DNA of 64,000 bases from JBOFSQ01 sp051651625 (GTDB lineage: Bacteria > Planctomycetota > Planctomycetia > Pirellulales > Thermoguttaceae). The notes below the pieces were generated by a model. The model had not been told where the DNA came from. It made no database searches and saw only the letters and a program-made list of their open reading frames with translations. The stretch is from contig JBOFSQ010000015.1 in the NCBI GenBank assembly GCA_051651625.1, forward strand, positions 1 to 64,000, read 5' to 3'. The position numbers were made by a program, and so were the translations under genes. Below are positions 51,849 to 61,201 of this stretch, piece by piece. Position 1 is the stretch's first letter. Each line of letters starts with the position of its first letter.

Positions 51849-53876
51849 ATGGACATATTCACGGCAACCGATTTAGCACAACCGAAAAAGTTGATCTATA
51901 AAAAAGATTTGCTGCCTATCGACAACTTGAAGGTTGTTTTCAGAGAAGTGCGCGATTATTTTGCGGGTAACGTCACAGGCATTACACGCGACGAAAAAAT
52001 CGCCCAGAACATAATGCGGCTCCTCTTTTGCAAGATATTCGATGAGAAAACAAAAACAGGTGATGCGTTAGTTGATTTTGCCACTCGTCCTAACGAAGAA
52101 CTCGATGTGTTTGCAAAACGTATTCACAGTTTGTTCGCAAACGTGAAGACAGCGTATGCGGACATTTTTGACGTTGAAGAGGAGATAGAAATCCTGCCGA
52201 GTGACTTGTCTTTCATCGTGCGAAAGATGGAGACGTTTTATTTAATCGACGCCAATCGAGACATCATCGCGGATGCTTTTGAAGAGTTGATCGGAACAGC
52301 GTTTCGTGGCGGAGAAGGTCAGTTTTTCACGCCAAGAAATATCGTTCAGATGATGATCGATATGATGCAACCGCAGTCGGGCGAACGGATAATCGATCCA
52401 GCCTGCGGTAGCGGCGGTTTTTTAGCGCACATCTTGCAGTACCTAATCAAAGAAGGCAAACACCAATACATCGCTGGACTCGACAAAGACTTGTTCTTGT
52501 CAAAACTGGCGAAGATTTATCTTTCGCTTCTTGGTGAAAACGAGTACCACATTTTTTGCGAAAACAGTTTGGAGAGTCCGAAAAATTGGTCAACCGAAAC
52601 CAACGAACAAATTCAGCTTGGCAGTTTTGATTTGATATTGACCAATCCACCTTTCGGAGCGAAGATTCCTGTTGTTGGACGCGACTTGCTCAAGCAGTAC
52701 GAGCTTGCACACTTCTGGCACAACAATGACGGGGCGTGGACGCTTACAAAAGATTTGCGTGAAAAACAGCCGCCGCAAATTTTGTTTGTGGAGCGAGTTA
52801 TACAGTTGCTCAAAGAAGGTGGCAGGGCGGGAATTGTTTTGCCGGAAGGGGTTTTTGGCAATCCGTCAGATCGGTACGTTTGGGAGTATGTACGAAAATA
52901 TGCGTCGATCATTTCTGTTGTGGGTTTGTCGCAAGAAACGTTTCAGCCGAGCACTCATACCAAAACATCGGTCGTGTTTTTGGAGAAGAAGTTTCAGAGC
53001 CGCAAGAACGTATTTTTCGGTATCGCCAAAGCGATTGGTCACAACAAAAACGGAAAAGAGGTTTACAAGATAAACGCCGATGGTTCGTTTATTTTGGACA
53101 AGCACGGTGACAAAATAATTGACGACGACACTCCAGAGATCGCCAAAAACTTTGTCGCTTTTAGCGACGCAAAGTTGGAGAGTGAAAGTTGTTTGGGGTT
53201 CGTTGTCCCGACAGAAGAGATTCAAGAAAACATCTACATTCCAGAGACGTACAAACCAGAAGTGAAGGAAAACATTCGGCGAGTTAGAAACTCGAAGGAT
53301 TACAAATTGGTTACGATTTCCGATTTGGTTGAGCGTGGTTTTGTACAGATTCGGCGTGGCAACGAGATTGGCTCGCAGTATTACGGGACGGGTGACGTTC
53401 CGTTCATTCGCACAACGGACATTGTCAACTGGGAAATTAAGATGGACACGGTGAAGTCGGTTGCGGAGGAGATTTATACGCAATATAAAAAGTCGCAAGA
53501 CATTCGTGAGAATGATATTTTGTTTGTGAACGACGGGACTTTTTTGATCGGCAAATGCAGTATGGTTACGAAGAACGACACCAAGAGTATCATTCAGAGT
53601 CATCTGCGAAAGATCAGAGTTGTTGACAACTGTGAGATAAATCCGTTTTACTTTTTCTATTTGCTTAACACGCGATTTGTTCAGCAGCAGGTGGAGATGA
53701 AAACTTTCGTACAGGCGACGCTTTCGACGCTTGGAAACAGGATAATGGAGTTGAGTTTGCCGTTCCATTCCGACAAAGATGTTGTTTTGAAGATAACCAA
53801 AGAAGTAAAGGACATCATTGCCAGCAAAGCGGCGATTCGTGAAAGAAGTAACAATTTGTTGAGCGAAGGGCTGTAG
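51849..53876 (+). CDS. N6-adenine DNA methyltransferase with fused specificity domain (HsdM-half HsdS)
   Basis: 675 residues. The N-terminal helical HsdM domain is followed by motif I DPACGSGGFLAHIL (about residue 183) and motif IV NPPFGAKI (about 263), the gamma-class order. From about residue 485 a single target-recognition domain with helix follows (ITELVERGFVQIRRGNEIG-like start, then DVPFIRTTDIVNWEI, NDILFVNDGTFLIGK and a C-terminal coiled helix). One recognition domain implies a dimer reading a palindromic split site. It protects the host from the endonuclease gene just upstream. Confidence 0.88.
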   Translation: MDIFTATDLAQPKKLIYKKDLLPIDNLKVVFREVRDYFAGNVTGITRDEKIAQNIMRLLFCKIFDEKTKTGDALVDFATRPNEELDVFAKRIHSLFANVKTAYADIFDVEEEIEILPSDLSFIVRKMETFYLIDANRDIIADAFEELIGTAFRGGEGQFFTPRNIVQMMIDMMQPQSGERIIDPACGSGGFLAHILQYLIKEGKHQYIAGLDKDLFLSKLAKIYLSLLGENEYHIFCENSLESPKNWSTETNEQIQLGSFDLILTNPPFGAKIPVVGRDLLKQYELAHFWHNNDGAWTLTKDLREKQPPQILFVERVIQLLKEGGRAGIVLPEGVFGNPSDRYVWEYVRKYASIISVVGLSQETFQPSTHTKTSVVFLEKKFQSRKNVFFGIAKAIGHNKNGKEVYKINADGSFILDKHGDKIIDDDTPEIAKNFVAFSDAKLESESCLGFVVPTEEIQENIYIPETYKPEVKENIRRVRNSKDYKLVTISDLVERGFVQIRRGNEIGSQYYGTGDVPFIRTTDIVNWEIKMDTVKSVAEEIYTQYKKSQDIRENDILFVNDGTFLIGKCSMVTKNDTKSIIQSHLRKIRVVDNCEINPFYFFYLLNTRFVQQQVEMKTFVQATLSTLGNRIMELSLPFHSDKDVVLKITKEVKDIIASKAAIRERSNNLLSEGL

Positions 53877-53899
53877 ATTCCCGCTTCCGTCGCGGGAAT
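53877..53899. repeat. ATTCCCGC palindrome after the R-M pair
   Basis: ATTCCCGC-TTCCGTC-GCGGGAAT, a perfect 8-bp stem starting at the methylase stop. It is the exact reverse complement of 20369-20391. CCACGAACGGTTAACC follows at 53911, related to the ends of elements A-D. Confidence 0.8.
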
Positions 53900-53930
53900 G
53901 ACGAACTAAACCACGAACGGTTAACCCCAA

Positions 53931-55283
53931 ATGAAGACATCGCTCTTCTCGTTCTTGAAGTCGCTCGCTACGCCGGTTGCGTTTGTCAGCCGTGCGCGAG
54001 AGATTGTCTATGCGAACGATGCGATGTTGACGTGGTGTGGTGTAACGTCGCAGCAGATTGTCGGGCGACGACTCGCGCCAGCGACGGCGAATGCAGCCCC
54101 ATCCGCAGACGACACGCCGGTACTGGCCGCACTGGAACCGCCGCCGGAAGCGTTGCGCGGTGAATGGATACGTTGTCACCGCGCGACACCAACAAACACC
54201 GACGATGTTTGCACGGTCACGTTCATTCCGCTCCATTCGCGCCGCAAGTCGCGTAGCGACGAAGGGAACGCTGTTCTCGTGATTGTTGAAGACGGTTCGC
54301 TACCAGTTACACTGTTCTCGTATGAACGTGAAGAGACCAGCGAACTGCGCGAGATACTTGCCGAAGTACGTTCCGTTCAGCAGCGCGAGGCGACAACGTT
54401 CACGATTCTCGGAATGTCACCCGCTCTTGAAGCGTTGCGACGACAACAGCAACTTGCGGCGCGGGCAACGGTTCCTGTCGTCATCGTTGGTGAACACGGA
54501 ACTCCGTTTCTGCGTTTGGCAGAGTCGATTCACTGGGGGCGACAAGAGAGTGAAATCGGAATGCTTCTCACGCTCGATGCCGCTGTCATAGAAGGCGAAT
54601 ACTTGATCGAAATGGTCGAGACTTTTCGCCGACGTTACACACCAAACTCGGCACGCATTCACACACTCGTTCTTCGTGATGGTGACGCGATCTCGTCCAG
54701 TGCGGCGACCACACTGCTTGAACACATTGCCCACTTCCCGCCGCACTTGCGTCTCATCGTTACATCAAAGCAACCGCCATCAGCGTGGCCCGACCCGTGG
54801 GGACTCGGCGTGGCGACAATGCTGCTTGCAATTCCCCCACTCAAAGAACGCCGCGACGACATTTCGCTCCTCGCACAAAACACAATCGAAGAGTGGAACG
54901 CCTCAACGCACGAACACCAAATCGCAGGCGTCGCATCAGACGCGCTCGACATTCTTGTCGCCGCAACGTGGAATGGCAACGACGCCGAACTCGCACGAGC
55001 AATCGAAGAAGCGTGTCAACGTGCAACGTCAACACTCATCGCTGTCGCCGACCTTCCAGAATATCTACGTCTTGAAGGTGTAGCGACATCTGCGGCGACA
55101 ACAACGTCAAACCAAACACAAATCGCGTGGCCGGATGGCCTCACGCTCGATGCGTACCTCCACAAGATTGAACTCGAAACAATCACGCGCGCCGTCGAAG
55201 ACGCACACGGTAACAAGACACAAGCCGCGCGAACACTCGGTATCAGCCGAACACGACTAATCCAGCGACTCAAAGAGACATAA
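53931..55283 (+). CDS. PAS - degenerate AAA+ - Fis HTH regulator (NtrC-like)
   Basis: 450 residues. The N-terminus is PAS-like (ATPVAFVSRAREIVYANDAM). The middle follows the NtrC fold (FTILGMSPALEALRRQQQLA, IPPLKERRDDISLLAQ, ILVAATWNGNDAELARAIEE). The expected Walker A is VIVGEHGTPFLRLAESIHW, which lacks the GKE, and no GAFTGA sigma-54 loop is found. The C-terminal Fis-type helix-turn-helix is intact (LETITRAVEDAHGNKTQAAR, TLGISRTRLIQRL). It can probably bind DNA and sense through PAS but not act as a sigma-54 ATPase. Confidence 0.85.
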   Translation: MKTSLFSFLKSLATPVAFVSRAREIVYANDAMLTWCGVTSQQIVGRRLAPATANAAPSADDTPVLAALEPPPEALRGEWIRCHRATPTNTDDVCTVTFIPLHSRRKSRSDEGNAVLVIVEDGSLPVTLFSYEREETSELREILAEVRSVQQREATTFTILGMSPALEALRRQQQLAARATVPVVIVGEHGTPFLRLAESIHWGRQESEIGMLLTLDAAVIEGEYLIEMVETFRRRYTPNSARIHTLVLRDGDAISSSAATTLLEHIAHFPPHLRLIVTSKQPPSAWPDPWGLGVATMLLAIPPLKERRDDISLLAQNTIEEWNASTHEHQIAGVASDALDILVAATWNGNDAELARAIEEACQRATSTLIAVADLPEYLRLEGVATSAATTTSNQTQIAWPDGLTLDAYLHKIELETITRAVEDAHGNKTQAARTLGISRTRLIQRLKET

Positions 55284-55290
55284 CCCCGAA

Positions 55291-55680
55291 ATGATAGGCC
55301 CCAAAAAACGTGCATACTTCGACCGCCAAGTTGATCGCGTCGTCGCGCGTCTTCCAAACGCGGTCAAAAAATTGCTGCGCGAAGTACCGGTTTGCGTAGA
55401 AGACGCGCCGTCTCGGACGGTACGGCGCGAAATGAAGTTGCGTTCCCCTGACGAACTTTGCGGTCTCTTCGTCGGTGCGGTTGAGAATCGTGCGGTGGAT
55501 CAGCCGCAGCCGCCAACTGTGATGCTCTACCGCTGCGGCATATTTGCTGTCGCCGCCGACGAAAATGGATGCGTCAACGCCGCATCGCTGCGGCGACAAA
55601 TCAAGATCACCATCCTCCACGAACTCGGTCACTACCACGGTTTCGACGAAGACGAACTCCGCGAAATAGGTTACGGATGA
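55291..55680 (+). CDS. Minimal zincin-type metallopeptidase family protein
   Basis: 129 residues, 7 bases after the regulator. The active site H110-E-x-x-H114 lies in TILHELGHYHGFDEDEL, with a downstream acidic residue as third ligand. The family is small, cytoplasmic and poorly characterised. Its coupling to the NtrC-like gene suggests joint expression. The length is typical. Confidence 0.82.
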   Translation: MIGPKKRAYFDRQVDRVVARLPNAVKKLLREVPVCVEDAPSRTVRREMKLRSPDELCGLFVGAVENRAVDQPQPPTVMLYRCGIFAVAADENGCVNAASLRRQIKITILHELGHYHGFDEDELREIGYG

Positions 55681-55697
55681 TGGACCTGTTATGGGGT

Positions 55698-56528
55698 CTA
55701 TTTGCCGATCACTTTTCGCAAGTGGTCGATGCTTCGCACGGCTTGTTCGACCGTGCCGCACTCGACACTCAAAACAATATCACGCGGCATCTTCTTGACG
55801 ATTGCGACAACACCAGCCCAATCAATCACGCCATCGCCACACGCACACCCGACCGGCGTACCCGTCACTTGCCCGCGTTCGGCGTCCGATTGTTGAACCG
55901 AAATGTCCTTCGCGTGAATGTGAACGACGCGGTCTTTGATCTTCTCTAACCACGGAAGCGGGTCTTGTCCGCCGAGATAACTGTTCCCCGTGTCGAAGTT
56001 AACGCCAATCGCAGGCGACTTTACGAGGTGATACATCCGGTCAAACTTTTCTGGTACGACCGAATAGATTTGATGTTGCTCCAGACCGATCCAGATGTTG
56101 CGCGGTGCCGCGACGGCAGCAACTTCGGTTAGCGTGTACTTCATAAACGCGAAGTCCTCTTCTTCGCTCGACCACGCCGGTTTCGGGCCTTCGTCGGTCG
56201 TCACGCCGGGTGCGCCGCACTCCGCCGCAAAACGTACCGCCTGCTTGAGATACTCCGTCGCGATCTCCGGCTTCATCAGCGGTGAGTGCGACGACAACGC
56301 CGAACACTTCACGCCATGCTTCTCACATCCGCGGCGAATCCGCAGCGGGTCGTCGAGCATCGAAACGCTGTGGAAGTACCCTGCCTCGCTCAGGAGTTCA
56401 CGCCCCCAGTGAACCATCGGCTCAACATAAGCGTAACCGAGTTCCGCCGCCTTCGCCACGCCCCACTCGAAGTTTTTGTCTTCGTGACGGACGTACTCCA
56501 TATTCACACCCAAAAAAATCTTTCCCAT
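55698..56528 (-). CDS. Sugar phosphate isomerase/epimerase, TIM barrel (AP endonuclease 2 fold)
   Basis: 276 residues. Segments HEDKNFEWGVAKAAELGYAY, SHSPLM, IGLEQHQIYS, GVNFDTGNSYLGGQDPLPWL and VVHIHAKD follow the xylose-isomerase-like barrel with metal-binding Glu, Asp and His. Substrate unknown. It is the last gene of a reverse-strand group with an LRR lipoprotein, a Gfo/Idh/MocA dehydrogenase and a PmoA-like protein; isomerase plus Gfo/Idh/MocA is a usual pairing in sugar or inositol catabolism. Confidence 0.9.
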   Translation of the reverse strand: MGKIFLGVNMEYVRHEDKNFEWGVAKAAELGYAYVEPMVHWGRELLSEAGYFHSVSMLDDPLRIRRGCEKHGVKCSALSSHSPLMKPEIATEYLKQAVRFAAECGAPGVTTDEGPKPAWSSEEEDFAFMKYTLTEVAAVAAPRNIWIGLEQHQIYSVVPEKFDRMYHLVKSPAIGVNFDTGNSYLGGQDPLPWLEKIKDRVVHIHAKDISVQQSDAERGQVTGTPVGCACGDGVIDWAGVVAIVKKMPRDIVLSVECGTVEQAVRSIDHLRKVIGK

Positions 56529-56534
56529 TGCTAT

Positions 56535-57785
56535 TTACCTTTCGTTAAGAGAAGTTGGAAACGCTTTCACCGCAGCGGGCGTAAGCGACGGATTTGCACT
56601 CACGTCTATTGTCGTGAGTTTTGGAAAATCGACAAGCGGTACGAGAGTATCGTCTGTGAGTTGGCACTCGGCAAGCGCGAGCGATTCGAGTTGCGGTAAC
56701 GTTGCGAGAAGTGCAACGTCGTCGCGCGTAACATGTGCTCGCATCAGACTGAGCCGCTTGAGCGACGAAAACTTTGCAAGCGTTGTAAACACTTCGCGGC
56801 GGAGAAACGCTTTGTCGAGAAACAGCGTTTCGAGTTTTTCATGCGAGAGCGATTCCAAGAACGCACCCGTCACCGCAATGTCGCGGAGGTTGAGCGTGCG
56901 GAGGTTTTTCGCGCTTCGCAGATTGGTGAGTGTGGCGTCGTCAATCGCCCACATTCTCGCAAGTCCCAGCGACGTGAGACGCGACGCGAACGACTCATCG
57001 TTTAGCAGCCGCGCAAGACCATCAGCGGTGATGGAGGCGTCTTCGATTGCAAGACCAGTCAAATGTGGAAGCGACGAGAGACGTTCCAGCACCGTGTCGT
57101 CCACGAGTGGACTGCCGATTTTGAGTTGCGTTAGCCGTGTCATTGCACCGACCGCAGTGTAGTCGTCGCTTGTGAGTTGCGGACAGCCGCGAAGGTCGAG
57201 CGCGGTGATCGATTCACTTTTCGCCAGCGTTTCGAGCGACGCTCGTGTGATCGGAAGTTCGAGCAGTGCGACGTTGCGAAGCGAACCATGATTTGCAATC
57301 GCAACAGCACTCGCATCTGTTACCTGTGTGAGACGACGTAGCGTTATCCGCTGCAAACGTGGAAGACGTGCAAGAAGTTCTGCAACGTCGGAATCGGTTG
57401 TGGGCGTTGCGGTGAGAAGCAGTTCTTCGAGCGAGTTTTGCGACGCGATGTTGGCAAGCACTTCGCGCGAGAGACTTCCGCCAACGACGCGCAGCGTCGT
57501 GAGATTCGGTAGCGAAAGTGCGGCGGTGAGAGTTGCGTCTTCGACCGATGTTCGACCTTGCGCAAGGTCAACACCAACAATGCGTCCGCTCTTCGGCGAA
57601 CGCATCACCTTGCCGCCAGCGCGTTCAATCGCGGCGACGGCAGTGACATTTTCGGACACCGCGTCAACAGCTTCTCGCGGTTCTGCTGTATGTTGTGTCA
57701 ATGTACGCTGCGACGGTTCGCAGCCGACGTGAACAAGCATGCCGACACACAAACAGATCGCGAATGTTGTGGAGGGTGTGCGCAT
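56535..57785 (-). CDS. Leucine-rich repeat lipoprotein
   Basis: 416 residues. Signal peptide with lipobox LVHVGC near residue 22. About a dozen leucine-rich repeats follow (for example LTTLRVVGGSLSREVLANIA and LKRLSLMRAHVTRDDVALLA), of the cysteine-free RI-like kind common in planctomycetes. It is probably anchored in a membrane and binds a protein or glycan partner. It ends 7 bases before the isomerase gene. Confidence 0.88.
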   Translation of the reverse strand: MRTPSTTFAICLCVGMLVHVGCEPSQRTLTQHTAEPREAVDAVSENVTAVAAIERAGGKVMRSPKSGRIVGVDLAQGRTSVEDATLTAALSLPNLTTLRVVGGSLSREVLANIASQNSLEELLLTATPTTDSDVAELLARLPRLQRITLRRLTQVTDASAVAIANHGSLRNVALLELPITRASLETLAKSESITALDLRGCPQLTSDDYTAVGAMTRLTQLKIGSPLVDDTVLERLSSLPHLTGLAIEDASITADGLARLLNDESFASRLTSLGLARMWAIDDATLTNLRSAKNLRTLNLRDIAVTGAFLESLSHEKLETLFLDKAFLRREVFTTLAKFSSLKRLSLMRAHVTRDDVALLATLPQLESLALAECQLTDDTLVPLVDFPKLTTIDVSANPSLTPAAVKAFPTSLNER

Positions 57786-57789
57786 GGCG

Positions 57790-59070
57790 TCACCCTTCCA
57801 GCGTCCACGGAGCGCGCATTGCGCGGCGTGTCATTGCTTTGGCGTCGTCGCTCGCCTCGATGAATGCTCGCTTCTTCGGATCCCAAACGACGCGAGATTG
57901 CGTGCGAATGGCGATGTTGCAGAGGTGGCTGATGTTGTCGCTGCGAACGGCGTCGCGGAGTGTCGAGACTGGCGCGTACCCTTCTTTGATGCCGCGAATG
58001 AAGTCGGCGTAGTGGTTGCGATCCCAACTCACTTGGAGTTTCGCACTTTCACGCGGAAGCGGCGTTTCTAGGAGTTTTGGGTCACTCGCCGATGTTCCGC
58101 CGCGACGTACTTCGATCCACGCGCCGCCGTCGCCGATGAAGCGTGTGCGGTCGCTGCCCGGTTTGAAAATGAAATTGACATCACCAAGTTTGCCTTTGAC
58201 ATCCCAGCCGAAAACGGCATCGAGGAGTGCGTCGTTGTCGATTTTTCCTGTTCCTTGAATTTCAATCGGGCCGGAGAGATCGGCGTCGCTTCCCCAGACC
58301 ATAATGTCGAGTGGGTGTGCCCCCCAACCACCGAGGTAGCCGATTGAGTAGTCGTAGATCATGTATGTGCCATCTGGGCGGCACCGTTCGGCGGCGTACT
58401 CACGCTGCGGTGCGGGACCGGTCCACATTTCAAATCCGGCGTCGCCGAGATCGGCGGGAATCGGTGCGGGAGTTCGTACACCGCCGCCGTGTCCGTCGGG
58501 TGCATCGACTTCGATGGTGTGAATCTTTCCAATCGCGCCGCGACGAACGAGTTCACAACCGAGCCAGCAATTGTTTTGACTTCGCTGCTGCGTGCCGTAC
58601 TGAAAACGGATTTTGTTTTCCGCCGCGACTTTTTCAAAGACGAGATTTTGCTCGATAGAAAGTCCGAGTGGTTTTTCGATGTAGAGATGTTTCTTTTTGC
58701 GTGCGGCGACTATGCCCGATGTGATGTGCCAGTGGTCGGGCGTGGCGATGACGATGGCGTCAACGTCTTCTTTGTCGAGCATTTCGCGGAAGTCAAGATA
58801 ACCGCGCCCGCCGCAGAGACTTGCGAGTCGTTCGCGGCGGCTCTGAAAGCAATCGACGACCGCAACACTTTGCGCATCGCTGACGTGCTGAAACTGTTGG
58901 AACAAGCCTGTCCCCTGCCCTCCGATTCCGATGTGCGCGAGCGTGACACGCTCACTCGGCGCGGGCTTCGCATCGTCGCCGAAAACCGACGACGGAACAA
59001 TTAGTGGTGCTGCAACAGCACCAGCCGCCACTTTGAGAACTGTGCGGCGCGAAATTTTTTGATCTGACAT
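57790..59070 (-). CDS. Gfo/Idh/MocA oxidoreductase, Tat-exported
   Basis: 426 residues from ATG 59070, chosen because it gives the Tat signal KISRRTVLKVAAGAVAAPLI; an upstream start would add 24 basic residues. The Rossmann segment is VTLAHIGIGGQGTGLFQQ, and VIATPDHWHITSGIV with KHLYIEKPLG holds the family's EKP motif. It uses NAD(P) to oxidise or isomerise sugars. Export with folded cofactor by Tat is a planctomycete habit. It starts 4 bases upstream of the LRR gene's start. Confidence 0.93.
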   Translation of the reverse strand: MSDQKISRRTVLKVAAGAVAAPLIVPSSVFGDDAKPAPSERVTLAHIGIGGQGTGLFQQFQHVSDAQSVAVVDCFQSRRERLASLCGGRGYLDFREMLDKEDVDAIVIATPDHWHITSGIVAARKKKHLYIEKPLGLSIEQNLVFEKVAAENKIRFQYGTQQRSQNNCWLGCELVRRGAIGKIHTIEVDAPDGHGGGVRTPAPIPADLGDAGFEMWTGPAPQREYAAERCRPDGTYMIYDYSIGYLGGWGAHPLDIMVWGSDADLSGPIEIQGTGKIDNDALLDAVFGWDVKGKLGDVNFIFKPGSDRTRFIGDGGAWIEVRRGGTSASDPKLLETPLPRESAKLQVSWDRNHYADFIRGIKEGYAPVSTLRDAVRSDNISHLCNIAIRTQSRVVWDPKKRAFIEASDDAKAMTRRAMRAPWTLEG

Positions 59071-59101
59071 GTTGAAACTCCTCTGGTTGAAACGTGGTAT
59101 T

Positions 59102-60850
59102 TCACGGCGCGACTTTCGCAACCGTTTCTGGCGAAACTTCACCGTCCCAAACGGCGACGCGGTAACGCAGTGTGAGCGGTTTTGACTTTTTGATCACGAG
59201 CGGTTCGCGGTGCAAGTCGAGAGTCGCTGAGATGTATGCGAACGATTTCCCGTCCTGCCCCATCGTGAACGCCAACATCGGACGCAGATTTTTCGCGCTA
59301 TCGAAAACCGCCACCGTCACCGGTTCGCCGTCGCACTTCGCGGTGTACGCCATCCACGAACACGGCGTTAACTGTTCATCGCCGCGAACAACTTCGCTCT
59401 TCGGTTTCTCGCCGTCGTGAAAAAATCGTCCGTCGCGATCCATCGACTCGACAAATCGCATGCCGAGTCCGAAATAGTGACCACCACCGCCGCCGAGTGT
59501 GATTGTGTCGGCAACCGGTGTGAGTGTCGTCTCCCAATCGAGAATCGTTACGCCGTCGCCGTCGGTGACGTGTACCGTTCGCGTTTCGTGCAAAACGGGT
59601 TTCGAGTCTGCCAAACACCAGTCGATTTGCGAGACGACTTTCGATGCGTCTGCGTCGAGTTTTCGTGTGACTTGCTGACCGCAATCGGGAGTCGTCTCGA
59701 TCCAGAAGTCGCACCCATCCGCAAAGATTGCGAACATTAGTGCGTGGTGATGAACGTGATCGGCTGGCGAGTCGCGGAGAATGTTTTTGCCCGACGGCGT
59801 TCGCAGTTCTTCGACATACGGCTTCTTCGGAACCGACTCGAAGCGATACGTTGCGAGTATTTTGCCGTTTTTACCTTGCAGCGGTGCGCGAACCGGTGTC
59901 GGCACAAAAAGCTGCTCCGACTTCGCGCCGCCGTCAACGATACGGAACAGCACGCCGCCGCTAACGGCGTAGAGTGTATGCCCTTTGCCATCGGGGTTTG
60001 TTCGTGTGACGACGCCGTTCCACGTTCGCTCTGCGTTAACATTTTGCCAAGTCTTCTTGTCGTACACATAACGAACGATGTGACCTTCAGCGTTGACAGC
60101 GTAGAGCGTTGCCGGATTTTGTTCGCCGTTCGCACCAAGCGTGAGACATACCGCCTTCTGCTGCATGTTCTCTACGGTCTTGTTTTGCACGATCCAAAGA
60201 TTTCCGGTCTTGTCGATCAGCACAATCTCGTCGCCCGCAGACGGCGTTACGTCGCCAGCGATGATCGCAACGGCTTCTTTTCCTTCGGCGACTTTCGAAT
60301 AGGTGTCCCACTTCGGCGAGTAGATGTAGACGTTCCCAGCGTCGATGACGGCGAAGTCGTCAGTCGTGCTGTTCCGTCTGAACCGACCAGCGGCTACCGC
60401 AGAAAACTGCCCCGCTATCGGAATCCAACCCTTCTCCATAACGTCGCGCGTCCAGCGGAACGACGCCCCCGAAAACGTACTGGCGACAACCGATGGATAC
60501 TTCTCATCGGACGTGCAGTAGCCTGTTGTGACTGTGCAAACGTTGTTCCCAAACGGACCGAGATGCTTCTTCTCTTTGAAGTCGTAGAGATGAAGTCCCT
60601 TGACGGATGTGTCGAGAAACGCAAGTTGGTCGTCGCCGGTTTCGAGAAGGTCGGCGGCGACGAGTTGCCCGACTTTTGTACCGGACGCGACTTCACTCAC
60701 CGTCGCGCCGTCGAATACTCGCACTGTTTGCGTGTCATCAATCCAAGCGACGCCGAACGAACCAGACGCCATGTTGCGCGTGGTGTTCTCGGCGGCAAAC
60801 AGTGTTGTGACAGAGAGAAGAAACGTCGTCACGAAAATGATGCGGTTCAT
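59102..60850 (-). CDS. PmoA-like (DUF6807) secreted protein
   Basis: 582 residues with a signal peptide (IIFVTTFLLSVTTLFAAE). Residues about 25-330 have beta-propeller-like character (AVIDAGNVYIYSPKWDTYSK, DEIVLIDKTGNLWIVQN). The C-terminal half is the PmoA/DUF6807 domain, with ILATYRFESVPKKPYVEELR, DSPADHVHHHALMFAIF and GGGGHYFGLGMRF. Despite the name the family is not a methane monooxygenase; it is usually found with sugar dehydrogenases and is of unknown reaction. The HVHHH cluster may bind metal. Confidence 0.85.
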   Translation of the reverse strand: MNRIIFVTTFLLSVTTLFAAENTTRNMASGSFGVAWIDDTQTVRVFDGATVSEVASGTKVGQLVAADLLETGDDQLAFLDTSVKGLHLYDFKEKKHLGPFGNNVCTVTTGYCTSDEKYPSVVASTFSGASFRWTRDVMEKGWIPIAGQFSAVAAGRFRRNSTTDDFAVIDAGNVYIYSPKWDTYSKVAEGKEAVAIIAGDVTPSAGDEIVLIDKTGNLWIVQNKTVENMQQKAVCLTLGANGEQNPATLYAVNAEGHIVRYVYDKKTWQNVNAERTWNGVVTRTNPDGKGHTLYAVSGGVLFRIVDGGAKSEQLFVPTPVRAPLQGKNGKILATYRFESVPKKPYVEELRTPSGKNILRDSPADHVHHHALMFAIFADGCDFWIETTPDCGQQVTRKLDADASKVVSQIDWCLADSKPVLHETRTVHVTDGDGVTILDWETTLTPVADTITLGGGGGHYFGLGMRFVESMDRDGRFFHDGEKPKSEVVRGDEQLTPCSWMAYTAKCDGEPVTVAVFDSAKNLRPMLAFTMGQDGKSFAYISATLDLHREPLVIKKSKPLTLRYRVAVWDGEVSPETVAKVAP

Positions 60851-60881
60851 TGGTGTACCTTTGCTGGAGTTTGGTGATCAG

Positions 60882-61197
60882 GTAACAGTTCACGAAATTG
60901 ACCGTATTGGCATATTTGCCCCGACGGGGCAGCCATCTCAATAACCGGCGGTAAGTGCAGCCGCGATAGCGGCAAGCGCAACCGCCGGTGACGCGAATGA
61001 AAATCAGGTGCGTCTGTAGGACGCTACCAAAATGTTTGAGTCAATCGTGCTGTCGGTAGCGTCCTACAGACGCACGATTTTTAGGTTGTCGCTACCGTAA
61101 GCTGCGCGGAGTACCGCTTGCATACGGTTATTGAAATTGCTGCCCCGTCGGGGCAAAGACACCAACAGCAACGCTGCCAAAGCCCGTGAACGATTAC
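60882..61197. repeat. Nested palindromic element C (inverted copy of B)
   Basis: 316 bases between GTAACAGTTCACG and CCGTGAACGATTAC. Its reverse complement matches 46153-46480 almost throughout, including GCCCCGACGGGGCAGC, ACCGTATGCAAGCGGTACTC and the GTAGCGTCCTACAGACG arms. It is non-coding and lies between two reverse-strand genes. Confidence 0.85.
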
Positions 61198-61201
61198 GAG
61201 A

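Noticed and set aside
52866..54236. 456-residue reverse frame
   Set aside because: Antisense to the methylase and regulator; Arg/Asn-rich shadow.
59744..60877. 377-residue plus frame
   Set aside because: Antisense to the PmoA-like gene; Arg/Val-rich shadow.
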